From assembly GCA_050258035.1 (NCBI GenBank), contig JBLMYA010000056.1:1-64000 (forward strand): a DNA stretch of 64,000 bases, read 5' to 3'. The position numbers were made by a program, and so were the translations under genes. This document shows positions 23,169 through 31,521 of the stretch, one piece after another. Every line of letters starts with the position of its first letter. Position 1 is the stretch's first letter. The stretch comes from DATBLE01 sp050258035. Its GTDB lineage: Bacteria > Actinomycetota > Thermoleophilia > Gaiellales > Gaiellaceae. The notes beneath the pieces were generated by a model. It was not told where the DNA came from, did no database searches, and saw only the letters and a program-made list of their open reading frames with translations.

Positions 23169-24352
23169 CCCTCGATCCCTACAACGCGTTCCTCCACCGG
23201 GAGGAGCAGGACGGCGACCTCCGCGTCGGCGTCAAGGACGTGATCGACGTCGCCGGCATGCCGACGAGGGCCGCCTCGAAGATCCTCGACCGCGTTCCCG
23301 AGCGCGACGCCGAGTGTGTCGCCCGTCTCCGGGCGGCCGGCGGGGCGATCGTCGGGAAACTGAACACGCACGAGTTCGCGCTCGGTGCGCTTACGAACAG
23401 TCCGCACTTCGGCCCGGCCCGGAACCCGTGGGACCTCGAGCGGGCGACCGGGGGCTCGAGCGGCGGCAGCGGAGCGGCCGTCGCCGCCGGGCTGGTCGAC
23501 GTCGCGCTCGGCACCGACACGGCGGGCTCCATCCGCATCCCCGCCGCGCTGTGCGGGGTCACCGGTCACCGGCCCTCCACGGGGCTCGTCCCGACCGGCG
23601 GTGTCGTCCCGGTCGCGTGGAGCCTCGACGCGGTCGGCCCCCTGGCCAGGACCGCCGAGCAGTGCCGGAGGGCGGTGGAGATCATGGCGGGGCAGTCGCT
23701 CGGAGCGGGCGCCGTCCGCCGCGTCGGCGTCGTCTCCGCACTCTTCGAGCAGGCAGTCCCCGAGGTTGCCGCCGCCTGCGAGAAGGCCTGCCGCGCGCTG
23801 CCAGGCGACCACGAGCCGGTCGCGCTCCCGCTGCACGAGGAGATCGCGACCATCACCCAGCTCGTCATGCTCCCCGAGGCGGCCGCCGCCCACCTCGGCT
23901 GGCTCCGGACCCGTCTCGCCGACTACGGGCCGGACGTCCGCGCGCGCCTGCTCGCCGGGCTGCTCCTGCCGTCGACCGCCTACGTCACCGGCCTCCGCGC
24001 CCGCCGCTGGGTGCGGTCGCTGTGGGAACGCGCGCTCGGTGACTTCGACCTGCTGGCCGCGCCGACGATGCCGATCGTCGCGCCCCGCCTGGACGCGATC
24101 CCGGACGACTACCGGCTGCTGATCATGCCGTACAACTCGCCGGCGGCCCTCCTCGGGCTTCCGGTCACGACCGTGCCCTGCGGCTTCGTCGACGGCCTCC
24201 CCGTCGGCCTGGCGCTGATGGGCCGCCGCGGCGATGACGGCCTCACGCTGGCGGCCGCGGAGGAGTTCCAGCGGTTGACCGCCTGGCACGAGCGGAGGCC
24301 GGTTGACGCCGGTTCCGGCGAGGTCTTGTATACAACCGACACCGCCGAGTAG
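23165..24352 (+). CDS. Amidase-signature enzyme (AtzE/GatA-like)
   Basis: 395 aa, shorter than the usual 450-500. The Ser-cisSer-Lys triad is intact: K24 (VGVKDVID), the GGSSGGSG motif at 96-103 and nucleophile S122 (GTDTAGSIRIPA). Cytoplasmic hydrolase of a carboxamide. With its coupled small partner it resembles AtzE/AtzG (1-carboxybiuret hydrolase of cyanurate breakdown), but the next genes (dihydropyrimidinase, carbamoylsarcosine-amidase-like) suggest hydantoin- or pyrimidine-type substrates. A perfect palindrome TTGTATACAA lies inside its last codons and may be the operator of the downstream genes. Confidence 0.88.
   Translation: MTLDPYNAFLHREEQDGDLRVGVKDVIDVAGMPTRAASKILDRVPERDAECVARLRAAGGAIVGKLNTHEFALGALTNSPHFGPARNPWDLERATGGSSGGSGAAVAAGLVDVALGTDTAGSIRIPAALCGVTGHRPSTGLVPTGGVVPVAWSLDAVGPLARTAEQCRRAVEIMAGQSLGAGAVRRVGVVSALFEQAVPEVAAACEKACRALPGDHEPVALPLHEEIATITQLVMLPEAAAAHLGWLRTRLADYGPDVRARLLAGLLLPSTAYVTGLRARRWVRSLWERALGDFDLLAAPTMPIVAPRLDAIPDDYRLLIMPYNSPAALLGLPVTTVPCGFVDGLPVGLALMGRRGDDGLTLAAAEEFQRLTAWHERRPVDAGSGEVLYTTDTAE
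24326..24335. promoter_or_regulatory. Palindrome TTGTATACAA, possible GntR operator
   Basis: A perfect 10-bp palindrome within the 3' end of the amidase gene, 30 bp before the dihydropyrimidinase start. TTGTATACAA matches a common GntR/FCD site type and would be rare by chance in GC-rich coding DNA. An imperfect relative occurs at 5552. Confidence 0.45.
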
Positions 24353-24364
24353 AAGGGAGACCGC

Positions 24365-25780
24365 ATGTCCGTGCTGATCAAGGGCGGGCGCATCGTCACC
24401 GCGTCCGACGACTACGTCGGCGACATCTACGCCGAGAACGGCACCGTCACGACGATCGGCCAGTCGCTCGACATGGACGCCGAGAAGGTGATCGACGCGA
24501 GCGGAAAGTATGTGATCCCGGGGGCGATCGACCCGCACACCCACATCGAGATGTTCTTCGGCGGGACGACGACGTGCGACGACTTCACGTCCGGCACCGT
24601 CGCCGCCGCCTTCGGCGGCACCACGTCGCTCGTCGACTTCTGCATGCAGGCGCCGGGGACGCCGTTTCCGCAGGCGCTCGAGAACTACTTCGAGAAGATC
24701 GACCGCTGCAAGCCGGTGATCGACGTCGGCTTCCACATCGGCGTCACCGACCTCGAAGGAGGCGGCGGCCTCGAGGCGCTCGCAAAGCTGCCCGACGAGG
24801 GGATCACCTCGTACAAGCTCTTCATGGCCTACAAGGGCGCGGTCATGGTCGACGACGAGACGCTGTTCAAGACGATGCAGGTCGCGAACGAGACCGGCGG
24901 CCTCGTCATGGTGCACGCCGAGAACGGCGACGCGATCGACGTGATCGTCAAGGAGGCCGTCGCCGCCGGCAAGGGCGACCCGATCTGGCACGCGCGGACC
25001 CGGCCGATGGAGACCGAGGCGGAGGCGACGAACCGGGCGATCCAGCTGGCTCGGGTCGCGAAAGCGGCCCTGTACGTCGTCCACGTCTCGTGCCAGCCGG
25101 CGGTCGAGCCGATCGCGCTCGCGCGCGACAAGGGCTGGGACGTGTGGGGCGAGACGTGCACGCAGTACCTGTTCGTGGACGATTCGGCGCTCGAGAAGCC
25201 GAACTGGGAGGGCGCCAAGTACATCTACACGCCCCCGCCGCGGCCGAAGGCGGAGCAGGAGCACCTGTGGAAGGCGCTGCAGAACGACGTGCTGTCGGTG
25301 GTCTCGACCGACCACTGCCCGTTCGACTGGCCGGAGCAGAAAGGGATCAACGGCCGCGACTTCCAGGTCGTGCCGAACGGCGGGCCCGGGATCGAGAACC
25401 GGTTGCACATGCTGCACGAGTTCGGTGTCCGCACCGGGCGGATCTCGATGAACCGCTTCGTCGAGCTGACCTCCACGAACGTGGCCAAGCGCTTCGGGCT
25501 CTACCCGCGCAAGGGCACGATCGCGGTCGGCAGCGACGCCGACCTCGTCGTCTGGGATCCGGAGAAGACGCTGACGATCTCGGCCGAGACGCACCACTCG
25601 AACGTCAACTACAGCCTGTTCGAGGGCACGAAGGTCACGGGTGCTCCCCAGGTGGTGCTCGTGCGCGGCCAGACGATCGTCGAGAACGACGAGCTCGTCG
25701 CCGAGGCCGGCGCCGGGCAGTTCGTCAAGCGGGCGCGCGTCGGCGAGCAGCTCGGATCGACGGAGAGGGTGCCGGCGTGA
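24365..25780 (+). CDS. Dihydropyrimidinase / D-hydantoinase
   Basis: 471 aa cyclic amidohydrolase that opens dihydropyrimidines or 5-substituted hydantoins to N-carbamoyl amino acids. Binuclear metal ligands all visible: H58 and H60 (HTH), K151 (SYKLFMAYKG, the carbamylated lysine), H184 (VHAENGD), H240 (VHVSC) and D316 (STDHCPF); Y156 is the stereochemistry-gate tyrosine. RBS GAAGGGAGA precedes the ATG. GTGA overlap with the isochorismatase-fold hydrolase, which would act on the N-carbamoyl product. One M20 carbamoylase (30247-31485) is also close. Confidence 0.93.
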   Translation: MSVLIKGGRIVTASDDYVGDIYAENGTVTTIGQSLDMDAEKVIDASGKYVIPGAIDPHTHIEMFFGGTTTCDDFTSGTVAAAFGGTTSLVDFCMQAPGTPFPQALENYFEKIDRCKPVIDVGFHIGVTDLEGGGGLEALAKLPDEGITSYKLFMAYKGAVMVDDETLFKTMQVANETGGLVMVHAENGDAIDVIVKEAVAAGKGDPIWHARTRPMETEAEATNRAIQLARVAKAALYVVHVSCQPAVEPIALARDKGWDVWGETCTQYLFVDDSALEKPNWEGAKYIYTPPPRPKAEQEHLWKALQNDVLSVVSTDHCPFDWPEQKGINGRDFQVVPNGGPGIENRLHMLHEFGVRTGRISMNRFVELTSTNVAKRFGLYPRKGTIAVGSDADLVVWDPEKTLTISAETHHSNVNYSLFEGTKVTGAPQVVLVRGQTIVENDELVAEAGAGQFVKRARVGEQLGSTERVPA

Positions 25781-26430
25781 GCGACGAAGAGGCGCGCGAG
25801 GTCTACGCGGCGGCGCGGCTCGGGCAGAGCGTCACGCTCGGGTCGCGTCCCGCCGTCCTCGTCGTCGACTTCAGCTGCGGGTTCACCGATCCGGAGTGCA
25901 CGCTCGGAGCGGACATGACCGACGCGGTCGAGGCGACGAAGCGGTTGCTCGACGCCGCCAGGGCGAAGGCGATCCCCGTGATCTTCACGACGATCGGCTA
26001 CGAGCCGAGCCTGAAGGACGGCGGCCTCTGGCTGCAGAAGGTGCCGTCGCTCGGTGACCTCCAGATCGGCGGTCGCTGGGTGGAGATCGACCCGCGCCTC
26101 GAGTCTCGCGAGGACGAGACGATCGTGCTCAAGAAGGGGGCGTCCGCATTCTTCGGCACCAACCTGCCGTCGATCCTGGTCTCCCAGGGAGTGGACTCGG
26201 TGATCCTCTGCGGGGCGACCACGAGCGGATGCATCCGGGCGACGGCGATCGACCTGCTCCAGTACGGCTACCCGACGCTGGTCCCGCGGGAGTGCGTCGC
26301 CGACCGGGCGCAGGCGCCACACGAGGCGAACCTGTTCGACATCAACGCCAAGTACGCGGACGTTGTGCCGCTCGACGACGTCCTCGAGTACGTCGAGAGC
26401 GTGCCGGGGACCGTCGGCGCGGCCGTGTGA
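25777..26430 (+). CDS. Isochorismatase-fold amidase, N-carbamoylsarcosine amidase-like
   Basis: 217 aa from GTG 25777. Cysteine hydrolase triad: D31 (VVDFSCGF), a lysine in LKKGASAFFGT (119/120) and C152 (CGATTSGCIRA). The GGLWLQKVP segment near 82-90 is reminiscent of N-carbamoylsarcosine amidase, which releases sarcosine, CO2 and ammonia; RutB and carbamoyl-amino-acid hydrolases share the fold. Coupled to the dihydropyrimidinase gene (GTGA), it is the likely second hydrolase of that route. Confidence 0.87.
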   Translation: MSDEEAREVYAAARLGQSVTLGSRPAVLVVDFSCGFTDPECTLGADMTDAVEATKRLLDAARAKAIPVIFTTIGYEPSLKDGGLWLQKVPSLGDLQIGGRWVEIDPRLESREDETIVLKKGASAFFGTNLPSILVSQGVDSVILCGATTSGCIRATAIDLLQYGYPTLVPRECVADRAQAPHEANLFDINAKYADVVPLDDVLEYVESVPGTVGAAV

Positions 26431-27488
26431 CGGCCCGGGTCGCGCTCCTCCCCGGGGACGGGGTCGGTCCGGAGGTGGTCGCCGAAGCGCGGCTGGCCGT
26501 CGACGCGCTCGGCCTCGGGATCGAGTGGACGGAGCTGCCCTGGGGCTCCGGCTACTGGCACGAGTACGGCCGGATGATGCCGGACGACTGGCGCGAGGCC
26601 CTCGCCGGCCACGCCGCGGTGCTGATGGGCGCGGTCGGCGACCCTTCCGTGCCCGACCACGTCTCGCTCTGGGGGCTGATCCTCGCGCTTCGGCAGCAGC
26701 TCGACCTCTGGGCGAACCTGCGCCCGGTGCGCCTGCTGGAGGGCATCCCGGGCCCGCTGGCCGGCCGCGGGCCCGCCGACGTCGACATGCTGTTCCTGCG
26801 CGAGAACACGGAGGGGGAGTACTCGGGTGTCGGCGGCCGAGCGCACCAGGGCCTGCCGTCGGAGGTGGGCATCGAGACGAGCGTCTTCACCCGCTCGGGC
26901 GTCGAGCGGGTGCTCCGTCACGCCTTCGAGCTGGCCGGCCGGCGGCGCGGGGTCGTCACGAGCGCGACCAAGTCGAACGCCTCCCGCTTCGGCTACGTGC
27001 TCTGGGACGAGATCGGCGACGAGGTCGCCGCGGCCTTCCCCGGCGTGCGCTACGAACGCGTGCTCGTCGACGCGCTGGCGGCGCGGATGGTGCGCGACCC
27101 CACGAGCCTCGACGTGGTCGTCGCCTCGAACCTGTTCGGCGACATCCTCACCGACCTGGCGGCGGCGATCCAGGGCGGCATGGGCATGGCCGCGAGCGCC
27201 AACGTCGCCCCGGGCTCGGACGAACCGGGTCTCTTCGAGCCGGTGCACGGATCCGCGCCCGACATCGCCGGGCAGGGGATCGCGAACCCGGCGGGGGCGA
27301 TCTGGAGCGCCGTGCTCCTGCTCGAGCACATCGGAGAGGGGAGCGCCGCACGCACGCTGATGGCCGCGCTCGAGGACGTCTGCCGGGAAGGGCCGCGGAC
27401 GCGGGACGTGGGCGGCGACGCGTCGACTCGCGCCGTGGGGGAGGCGGTCGCCGCGCGGGCGGCGGAGCTCAGCGCACGATCCCGATGA
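26427..27488 (+). CDS. Tartrate dehydrogenase/3-isopropylmalate dehydrogenase-family enzyme
   Basis: 353 aa from GTG 26427. Beta-decarboxylating NAD(P)-dependent dehydrogenase of 2-hydroxy acids. Motifs: LLPGDGVGPEVVAEA near the N-terminus, LRENTEGEYSGVGG near 128-141, SATKSNAS near 183-190, the metal-binding VVASNLFGDILTDLAA near 230-245 and EPVHGSAPDIAG near 273-284. It most resembles the tartrate dehydrogenase (TTUC) branch. Coupled to the amidohydrolase by GTGA; a 2-hydroxy acid from side-chain breakdown is the likely substrate. The 3' end overlaps the convergent EamA gene by 20 bp. Confidence 0.87.
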   Translation: MTARVALLPGDGVGPEVVAEARLAVDALGLGIEWTELPWGSGYWHEYGRMMPDDWREALAGHAAVLMGAVGDPSVPDHVSLWGLILALRQQLDLWANLRPVRLLEGIPGPLAGRGPADVDMLFLRENTEGEYSGVGGRAHQGLPSEVGIETSVFTRSGVERVLRHAFELAGRRRGVVTSATKSNASRFGYVLWDEIGDEVAAAFPGVRYERVLVDALAARMVRDPTSLDVVVASNLFGDILTDLAAAIQGGMGMAASANVAPGSDEPGLFEPVHGSAPDIAGQGIANPAGAIWSAVLLLEHIGEGSAARTLMAALEDVCREGPRTRDVGGDASTRAVGEAVAARAAELSARSR

Positions 27489-28341
27489 TCGCGCCGCCGG
27501 CGACGACGAGCACGCCGGCACAGACGAGCCGCGGGCCGATCCGCTCGCTGTGCCGTCCGATCAGGAGGGCGGCGAAGAGCACCGCCCACAGCGACTGCGT
27601 CGCATTCAGCGGTGCGACGATCGACACCCGGCCCCGGTCGAAGGCCTCCAGCAGGGAGGAGTAAGCGAGCCCGAGGATCACCCCTGCGAGTGCGAAGGCG
27701 GGCAGCGCCGCGCGCAGGTGCGCGTGCAGCGCCTCGCGCCGCCGGAGCAGCACGTAGACGAGGACGACCAGGAAGGAGCCGAGCAGCGCGGCGGCCGAGG
27801 CGGCGAGAGGCGGCGGATGCGTGTCGCGGGCGGCCCAGCGGGCGACGTTGTCCCGGACGGCGAACAACGCCGCGCAGACGAGCGCGAGCACCGCGCCGAC
27901 GGCGCGGAAGTGCTCCGGCCGCGACCGCTCGCGGACGAGCACGGCGCCGCCGGCGACCACGAGCACCGTCCCGAGCAGGAGCAGCGGCTGGAACGGCTCG
28001 CCGAGCAGCGCGAGCGCGATCGCGACCGACATCAGCGGCGCGGTGCCGATCAGGATCGCGACGCGCGACGGCCCGATGTCGCGGATCGCGACGATGAAGA
28101 GGATCTGCGTCGTGCCCGGAACCAGCCCGCCGATCAGCAGGAACGGCCACAAGTCGCCGGGGTGTACGTCGCCGGCGGCAGCCGACCCGCTCGCGAGCGC
28201 CGCCGACACCAGGACGCCGATGCCGGTGACGACCAGCGCGCCGAGCACGGGGTCGCCCCCGCCGTGCAGGCCACGCCGGATGACGACCGCGAAGACGCCG
28301 AACAGCGCGCCCGCGAGCACGGCGAAGAGGACGGCTCCCAA
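27469..28341 (-). CDS. EamA-family (DMT) membrane transporter
   Basis: 290 aa with about ten hydrophobic segments in two EamA repeats, typical of drug/metabolite exporters of the RhaT/YdcZ type. A TTG at 28341 is the first start that preserves the first membrane helix. The gene is divergent from the aconitase-like gene with only 16 bp between start codons, so the two promoters overlap. Probably exports an amino acid or pathway metabolite; substrate unknown. Confidence 0.82.
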   Translation of the reverse strand: MGAVLFAVLAGALFGVFAVVIRRGLHGGGDPVLGALVVTGIGVLVSAALASGSAAAGDVHPGDLWPFLLIGGLVPGTTQILFIVAIRDIGPSRVAILIGTAPLMSVAIALALLGEPFQPLLLLGTVLVVAGGAVLVRERSRPEHFRAVGAVLALVCAALFAVRDNVARWAARDTHPPPLAASAAALLGSFLVVLVYVLLRRREALHAHLRAALPAFALAGVILGLAYSSLLEAFDRGRVSIVAPLNATQSLWAVLFAALLIGRHSERIGPRLVCAGVLVVAGGAIIGIVR

Positions 28342-28345
28342 GGAT

Positions 28346-28351
28346 TACGCT
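28346..28351 (+). promoter_or_regulatory. -10 box of a leaderless promoter (aconitase-like gene)
   Basis: TACGCT fits the actinobacterial TANNNT -10 box and is followed by exactly six bases (CTCGCC) and then GTG 28358, placing the transcript start on the start codon. No Shine-Dalgarno is present. Confidence 0.55.
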
Positions 28352-28357
28352 CTCGCC

Positions 28358-30268
28358 GTGGCCGGCTCGCGGACGCTCACGGAGAAGATCATCTCCGAGC
28401 ACCTCGTCGGAGGCTCGGAGGAGGAGATCGAGCTCCGGGTCGACCAGATCCTGCTCGAGGACGCGACCGGCACGATGGCCTGCCTCCAGTTCGAGCAGCT
28501 CGGCCTCGACCGGATCGCGGTCCCCACCGTCTCCTACGTCGACCACAACGTCCTCCAGTTCGACAACAAGAACCCCGAGGACCACGCGTACCTGCGGAGC
28601 TGGGCAGCGCGGTTCGGCGCGCTCTACTCGCGTCCGGGGAACGGGATCGCGCACTATCTCCACCTGGAGCGGTTCGCACGCCCGGGGTGGGTGCTCGTCG
28701 GTGCCGACAGCCACACGACGATGGCGGGTGCGCTCGGGATGCTCGCGATCGGCGCGGGCGCGACCGAGGTCGCGGTCGCCATGGCCGGAAGGCCTTTCCC
28801 CGTCGAGCGCCCGGTCGTCGTCGGCGTCGAGCTGCGAGGCTCGCTGCCTGCCTGGGTGCAGTCGAAGGACATCGTCCTCGAGCTGCTGCGGCGGCGCGGC
28901 GTCCGGGGAGGCCGCGGGCGGATCTTCGAGTTCCACGGCGAGGGCGTGGCGACGCTGAGCGCGACCGACCGCGGGACGATCTGCAACATGGTCATGGAGA
29001 CGGGGGCGACGACGGGGATCTTCCCCGCCGACGAGCGGACGCGCGCATGGCTGGCGGGCCAGGGGCGGGAGGACGAGTTCGTCCCGCTGTCGGCTGACCC
29101 CGGCGCGGCCTACGGCGAGCAGGAGACGATCGAGCTCGGCGCGCTCGAGCCGTTGATCGCGCTGCCGTCGTCGCCGGGCAACGTCGTCCCGGTGCGGGAG
29201 GTCTCCGGGACGCCGACGAAGCAGGTGTGCGTCGGCAGCTCGGTCAACTCGTCGTTCGAGGATCTCGCCACCGTCGCCGCCGTCCTGCGCGGACGCTCGG
29301 TGCACCCGGATCTCGATCTCACCGTCACGCCCGGGTCCCGGCAGATCCTCGACACGATCGTGCGCGCCGGCGTGTACTCGGACCTGGTCGGCGCCGGAGC
29401 GCGCATGCTGGAGCCCGCGTGCGGTCCGTGCATCGGGATGGGCCAGGCGCCCGCCTCGGGCGCCGTCTCCGTCCGCACCTTCAACCGCAACTTCCCCGGC
29501 CGGAGCGGAACTCCCGGTGACCAGGTGTACCTGTGCTCGCCCGCGACGGCTGCGGCGACGGCGGTGCTCGGCGAGATCGCCGATCCGCGCCGGCTCGGCG
29601 AGCCGCCCGCGCTCGAGGCCCCGACCGGCGACCCGGCTCTGGACGACCGGCAGTTCGTCCCCCCTCCACGAGACGGGCGCGGGATCGAGCTCGTCAAGGG
29701 GACGAACATCGTCCCCCCACCTGCCCCGTCGCCGGTGCCGGAGTCGGTCGCCGGACGCGTGCTGATCGTCGTCCCGGACGACGTCTCGACCGGCGACATG
29801 GCGCCGGACGGCGTGCTCGGGCTCGCGATCTGGTCGAACATCCCCGCCTGCGCCCGGCACATGTTCCGGCGCTTCGATCCCGAGTTCGCGGCGAGGGCCG
29901 AGGCCTGGGGCGGCGGCATCGTCGTCGGCGGGCACAACTACGGCCAGGGCTCCTCCCGCGAGCAGGCCGCGTTCGCGGCCCTCCACCTCGGCGTCCGCGC
30001 GGTCGTCGCGAAGAGCTTCGCCCGGATCCACCGCTCGAACCTGATCGCCCAGGCGATCCCGCCTCTCGTCCTGGTCGACGAGCCTCCCGTCGAGGAGGGA
30101 GACGAGTGGCGGATCGACGGGCTTGCCGAGGCCGTCGGCGCGGGCCGGCGCGAGGTCGTCGCCGTCACCCCGCGCGGTGAGGTCCGACTCGGGCTCGAGC
30201 TGACCGGCCGCGAGCGGGCGATCCTGCTCGCCGGCGGCCTGGTCTCCTACGCGCGCGAGAGCGTCTGA
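28358..30268 (+). CDS. Aconitase-family hydratase with a substituted Fe-S ligand
   Basis: 636 aa, the compact single-chain aconitase type. N-terminal TLTEKIISEHLVGG, substrate-loop VGADSHTTMAGALGMLAIG near 110-128, the ACGPCIGMG motif with C355 and C358, and the C-terminal swivel domain with VVGGHNYGQGSSREQAA. The usual GSCTNSS motif that carries the first [4Fe-4S] cysteine reads GSSVNSS, with Ser at residue 295; the nearest cysteine is four residues earlier (VCVGSS). It might use Ser as ligand or act on another hydroxy acid (homoaconitase-, methylaconitate- or AcnX-like). Leaderless-type promoter; the 3' end overlaps the convergent M20 gene by 22 bp. Confidence 0.85.
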   Translation: MAGSRTLTEKIISEHLVGGSEEEIELRVDQILLEDATGTMACLQFEQLGLDRIAVPTVSYVDHNVLQFDNKNPEDHAYLRSWAARFGALYSRPGNGIAHYLHLERFARPGWVLVGADSHTTMAGALGMLAIGAGATEVAVAMAGRPFPVERPVVVGVELRGSLPAWVQSKDIVLELLRRRGVRGGRGRIFEFHGEGVATLSATDRGTICNMVMETGATTGIFPADERTRAWLAGQGREDEFVPLSADPGAAYGEQETIELGALEPLIALPSSPGNVVPVREVSGTPTKQVCVGSSVNSSFEDLATVAAVLRGRSVHPDLDLTVTPGSRQILDTIVRAGVYSDLVGAGARMLEPACGPCIGMGQAPASGAVSVRTFNRNFPGRSGTPGDQVYLCSPATAAATAVLGEIADPRRLGEPPALEAPTGDPALDDRQFVPPPRDGRGIELVKGTNIVPPPAPSPVPESVAGRVLIVVPDDVSTGDMAPDGVLGLAIWSNIPACARHMFRRFDPEFAARAEAWGGGIVVGGHNYGQGSSREQAAFAALHLGVRAVVAKSFARIHRSNLIAQAIPPLVLVDEPPVEEGDEWRIDGLAEAVGAGRREVVAVTPRGEVRLGLELTGRERAILLAGGLVSYARESV

Positions 30269-31485
30269 ACGGCGTTCAGGATGATCTCCGCGGCGAGCGC
30301 GGCGTCGTACGGGTCGGCGTCCTCGTCGGGGTGGTGACTGATCCCGTCGCGGCACGGGACGAAGACCATGGCGGTGGGGACGCGGTCGGCGACGCACATC
30401 GTGTCGTGGGCGGCGCCCGAGTGCATCCGCATGTATGGCTCCCCGGTGGCAACCGACGCCTCCTCGAGGGCGGAGACGATCCGGCCGTCCATCGGCGTGG
30501 CCGGCAGGCTCTGCCGCTCGCGGTACTCGGCGCTCATCCCGCGCTTCCGCGCCGCATCGCCGGCGAAGGCCTCGATCTCGCGCGCGACGCCGCGGTAGGC
30601 GTCGTCGTCCGGGCCGCGGATGTCGAGGGAGAACCGGAGTCGCGCGGCGATCGCGTTGATGATCCCCGGGTCGACCTCGATCTCCCCGACGGTGCCGACC
30701 GTTCCCTTCCCGGCCGCGCGGGCGAGCCGCTCGAGCTCGATGACGCTCTCCGCGAGCGGCAGGGTCGGGTCGAGGCGGAAGTCCATCGGCGTCGCGCCCG
30801 CGTGGTCGCCGCGGCCGGTGACGGCGACGTCCGCGTGCACGTACCCGGCGATCGCGGTCACGAGGCCGATCCGGTTGCCGGTGTCCTGCAACACCCGCGC
30901 CTGCTCGATGTGCATCTCGATCCAGCCCGTGAGGTCGTCGATCACGTGCGCGCAGTCCCGCCAGCGTCCGGGCTCGTACCCCGCCTCCTGCGCGTGCTCC
31001 CAGAAGCTGCGGCTGTCGTCGATCGCGCGGAAGCGCTCCTTCAAATCCTCCTCGGAGACGCGCTGCGCCATGATCCGGCTGCCGAGCAGCATCTGGCCGA
31101 AGCCCGATCCTTCCTCCTCGAGCCACGAGATCAACTGCAACGGCAGGGCGTGGCCGAGCTCCTCGTTCAGCCGGCAGACCTCGAGCGCCGTCACCACTCC
31201 CATCGTCCCGTCGTAGCGCCCGCCGTTCCGGTTGGAATCGCAGTGCGAGCCGAGCCCGAACACGGGCTCCCCTTTCGGCCGGTTGCGGGCGGCGAGCGTC
31301 CCGACTGGATCCTGCTCGACGGTGAAGCCGAGCGCCTCCAGCTCGCGGGTGAACCAGGCAAGCGTGTTCCGGTACACGTCGGTGTACGCGTACCGCCGGA
31401 TCGCCTCGTCGGAGAGGGTGTAGTCGGGGCCGGAGAGCGTCTCGATGTCCCGCTCGATCCGCCGTGCGCTCTCCTCGCGGTTCAT
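30247..31485 (-). CDS. M20-family hydantoinase/carbamoylase (N-carbamoyl-L-amino acid hydrolase type)
   Basis: 412 aa Zn-dependent amidohydrolase. Metal-site residues: H81 (LGSHCDS), D92 (GRYDGTMGV), the EEEGSGFGQ motif near 125-133 and MHIEQA near 195-200; HAGATPMDFRLD near 234-245 lies in the dimerisation domain. Family members split N-carbamoyl amino acids, ureidopropionate or allantoate. SHCDS replaces the more common SHIDS. It is divergent from the alanine-dehydrogenase-like gene; a TAGAGT box (31499-31494, minus) places the transcript start about two bases before ATG 31485, so it is almost leaderless. Confidence 0.9.
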   Translation of the reverse strand: MNREESARRIERDIETLSGPDYTLSDEAIRRYAYTDVYRNTLAWFTRELEALGFTVEQDPVGTLAARNRPKGEPVFGLGSHCDSNRNGGRYDGTMGVVTALEVCRLNEELGHALPLQLISWLEEEGSGFGQMLLGSRIMAQRVSEEDLKERFRAIDDSRSFWEHAQEAGYEPGRWRDCAHVIDDLTGWIEMHIEQARVLQDTGNRIGLVTAIAGYVHADVAVTGRGDHAGATPMDFRLDPTLPLAESVIELERLARAAGKGTVGTVGEIEVDPGIINAIAARLRFSLDIRGPDDDAYRGVAREIEAFAGDAARKRGMSAEYRERQSLPATPMDGRIVSALEEASVATGEPYMRMHSGAAHDTMCVADRVPTAMVFVPCRDGISHHPDEDADPYDAALAAEIILNAVQTLSRA

Positions 31486-31492
31486 CAGACGA

Positions 31493-31516
31493 GACTCTAG
31501 ACCTTGTCGTAGAGTC
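31493..31516. promoter_or_regulatory. Symmetric divergent promoter (GACTCTA ... TAGAGTC)
   Basis: GACTCTA at 31493-31499 and TAGAGTC at 31510-31516 are perfect inverted repeats 10 bp apart. Each arm contains TAGAGT, a TANNNT -10 box facing outward: minus-strand toward the M20 gene, plus-strand toward the alanine-dehydrogenase-like gene. It looks like a mirror-image bidirectional promoter in which only one direction can open at a time. Confidence 0.55.
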
Positions 31517-31521
31517 GGCCC

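Noticed and set aside
18199..26430. Rut-type uracil pathway (LLM, RidA, isochorismatase-fold, alpha/beta hydrolase all present)
   Set aside because: The LLM enzyme is the short F420-like type rather than RutA-like, the genes are in different operons and orientations, and no RutE/RutF/RutG equivalents are seen.
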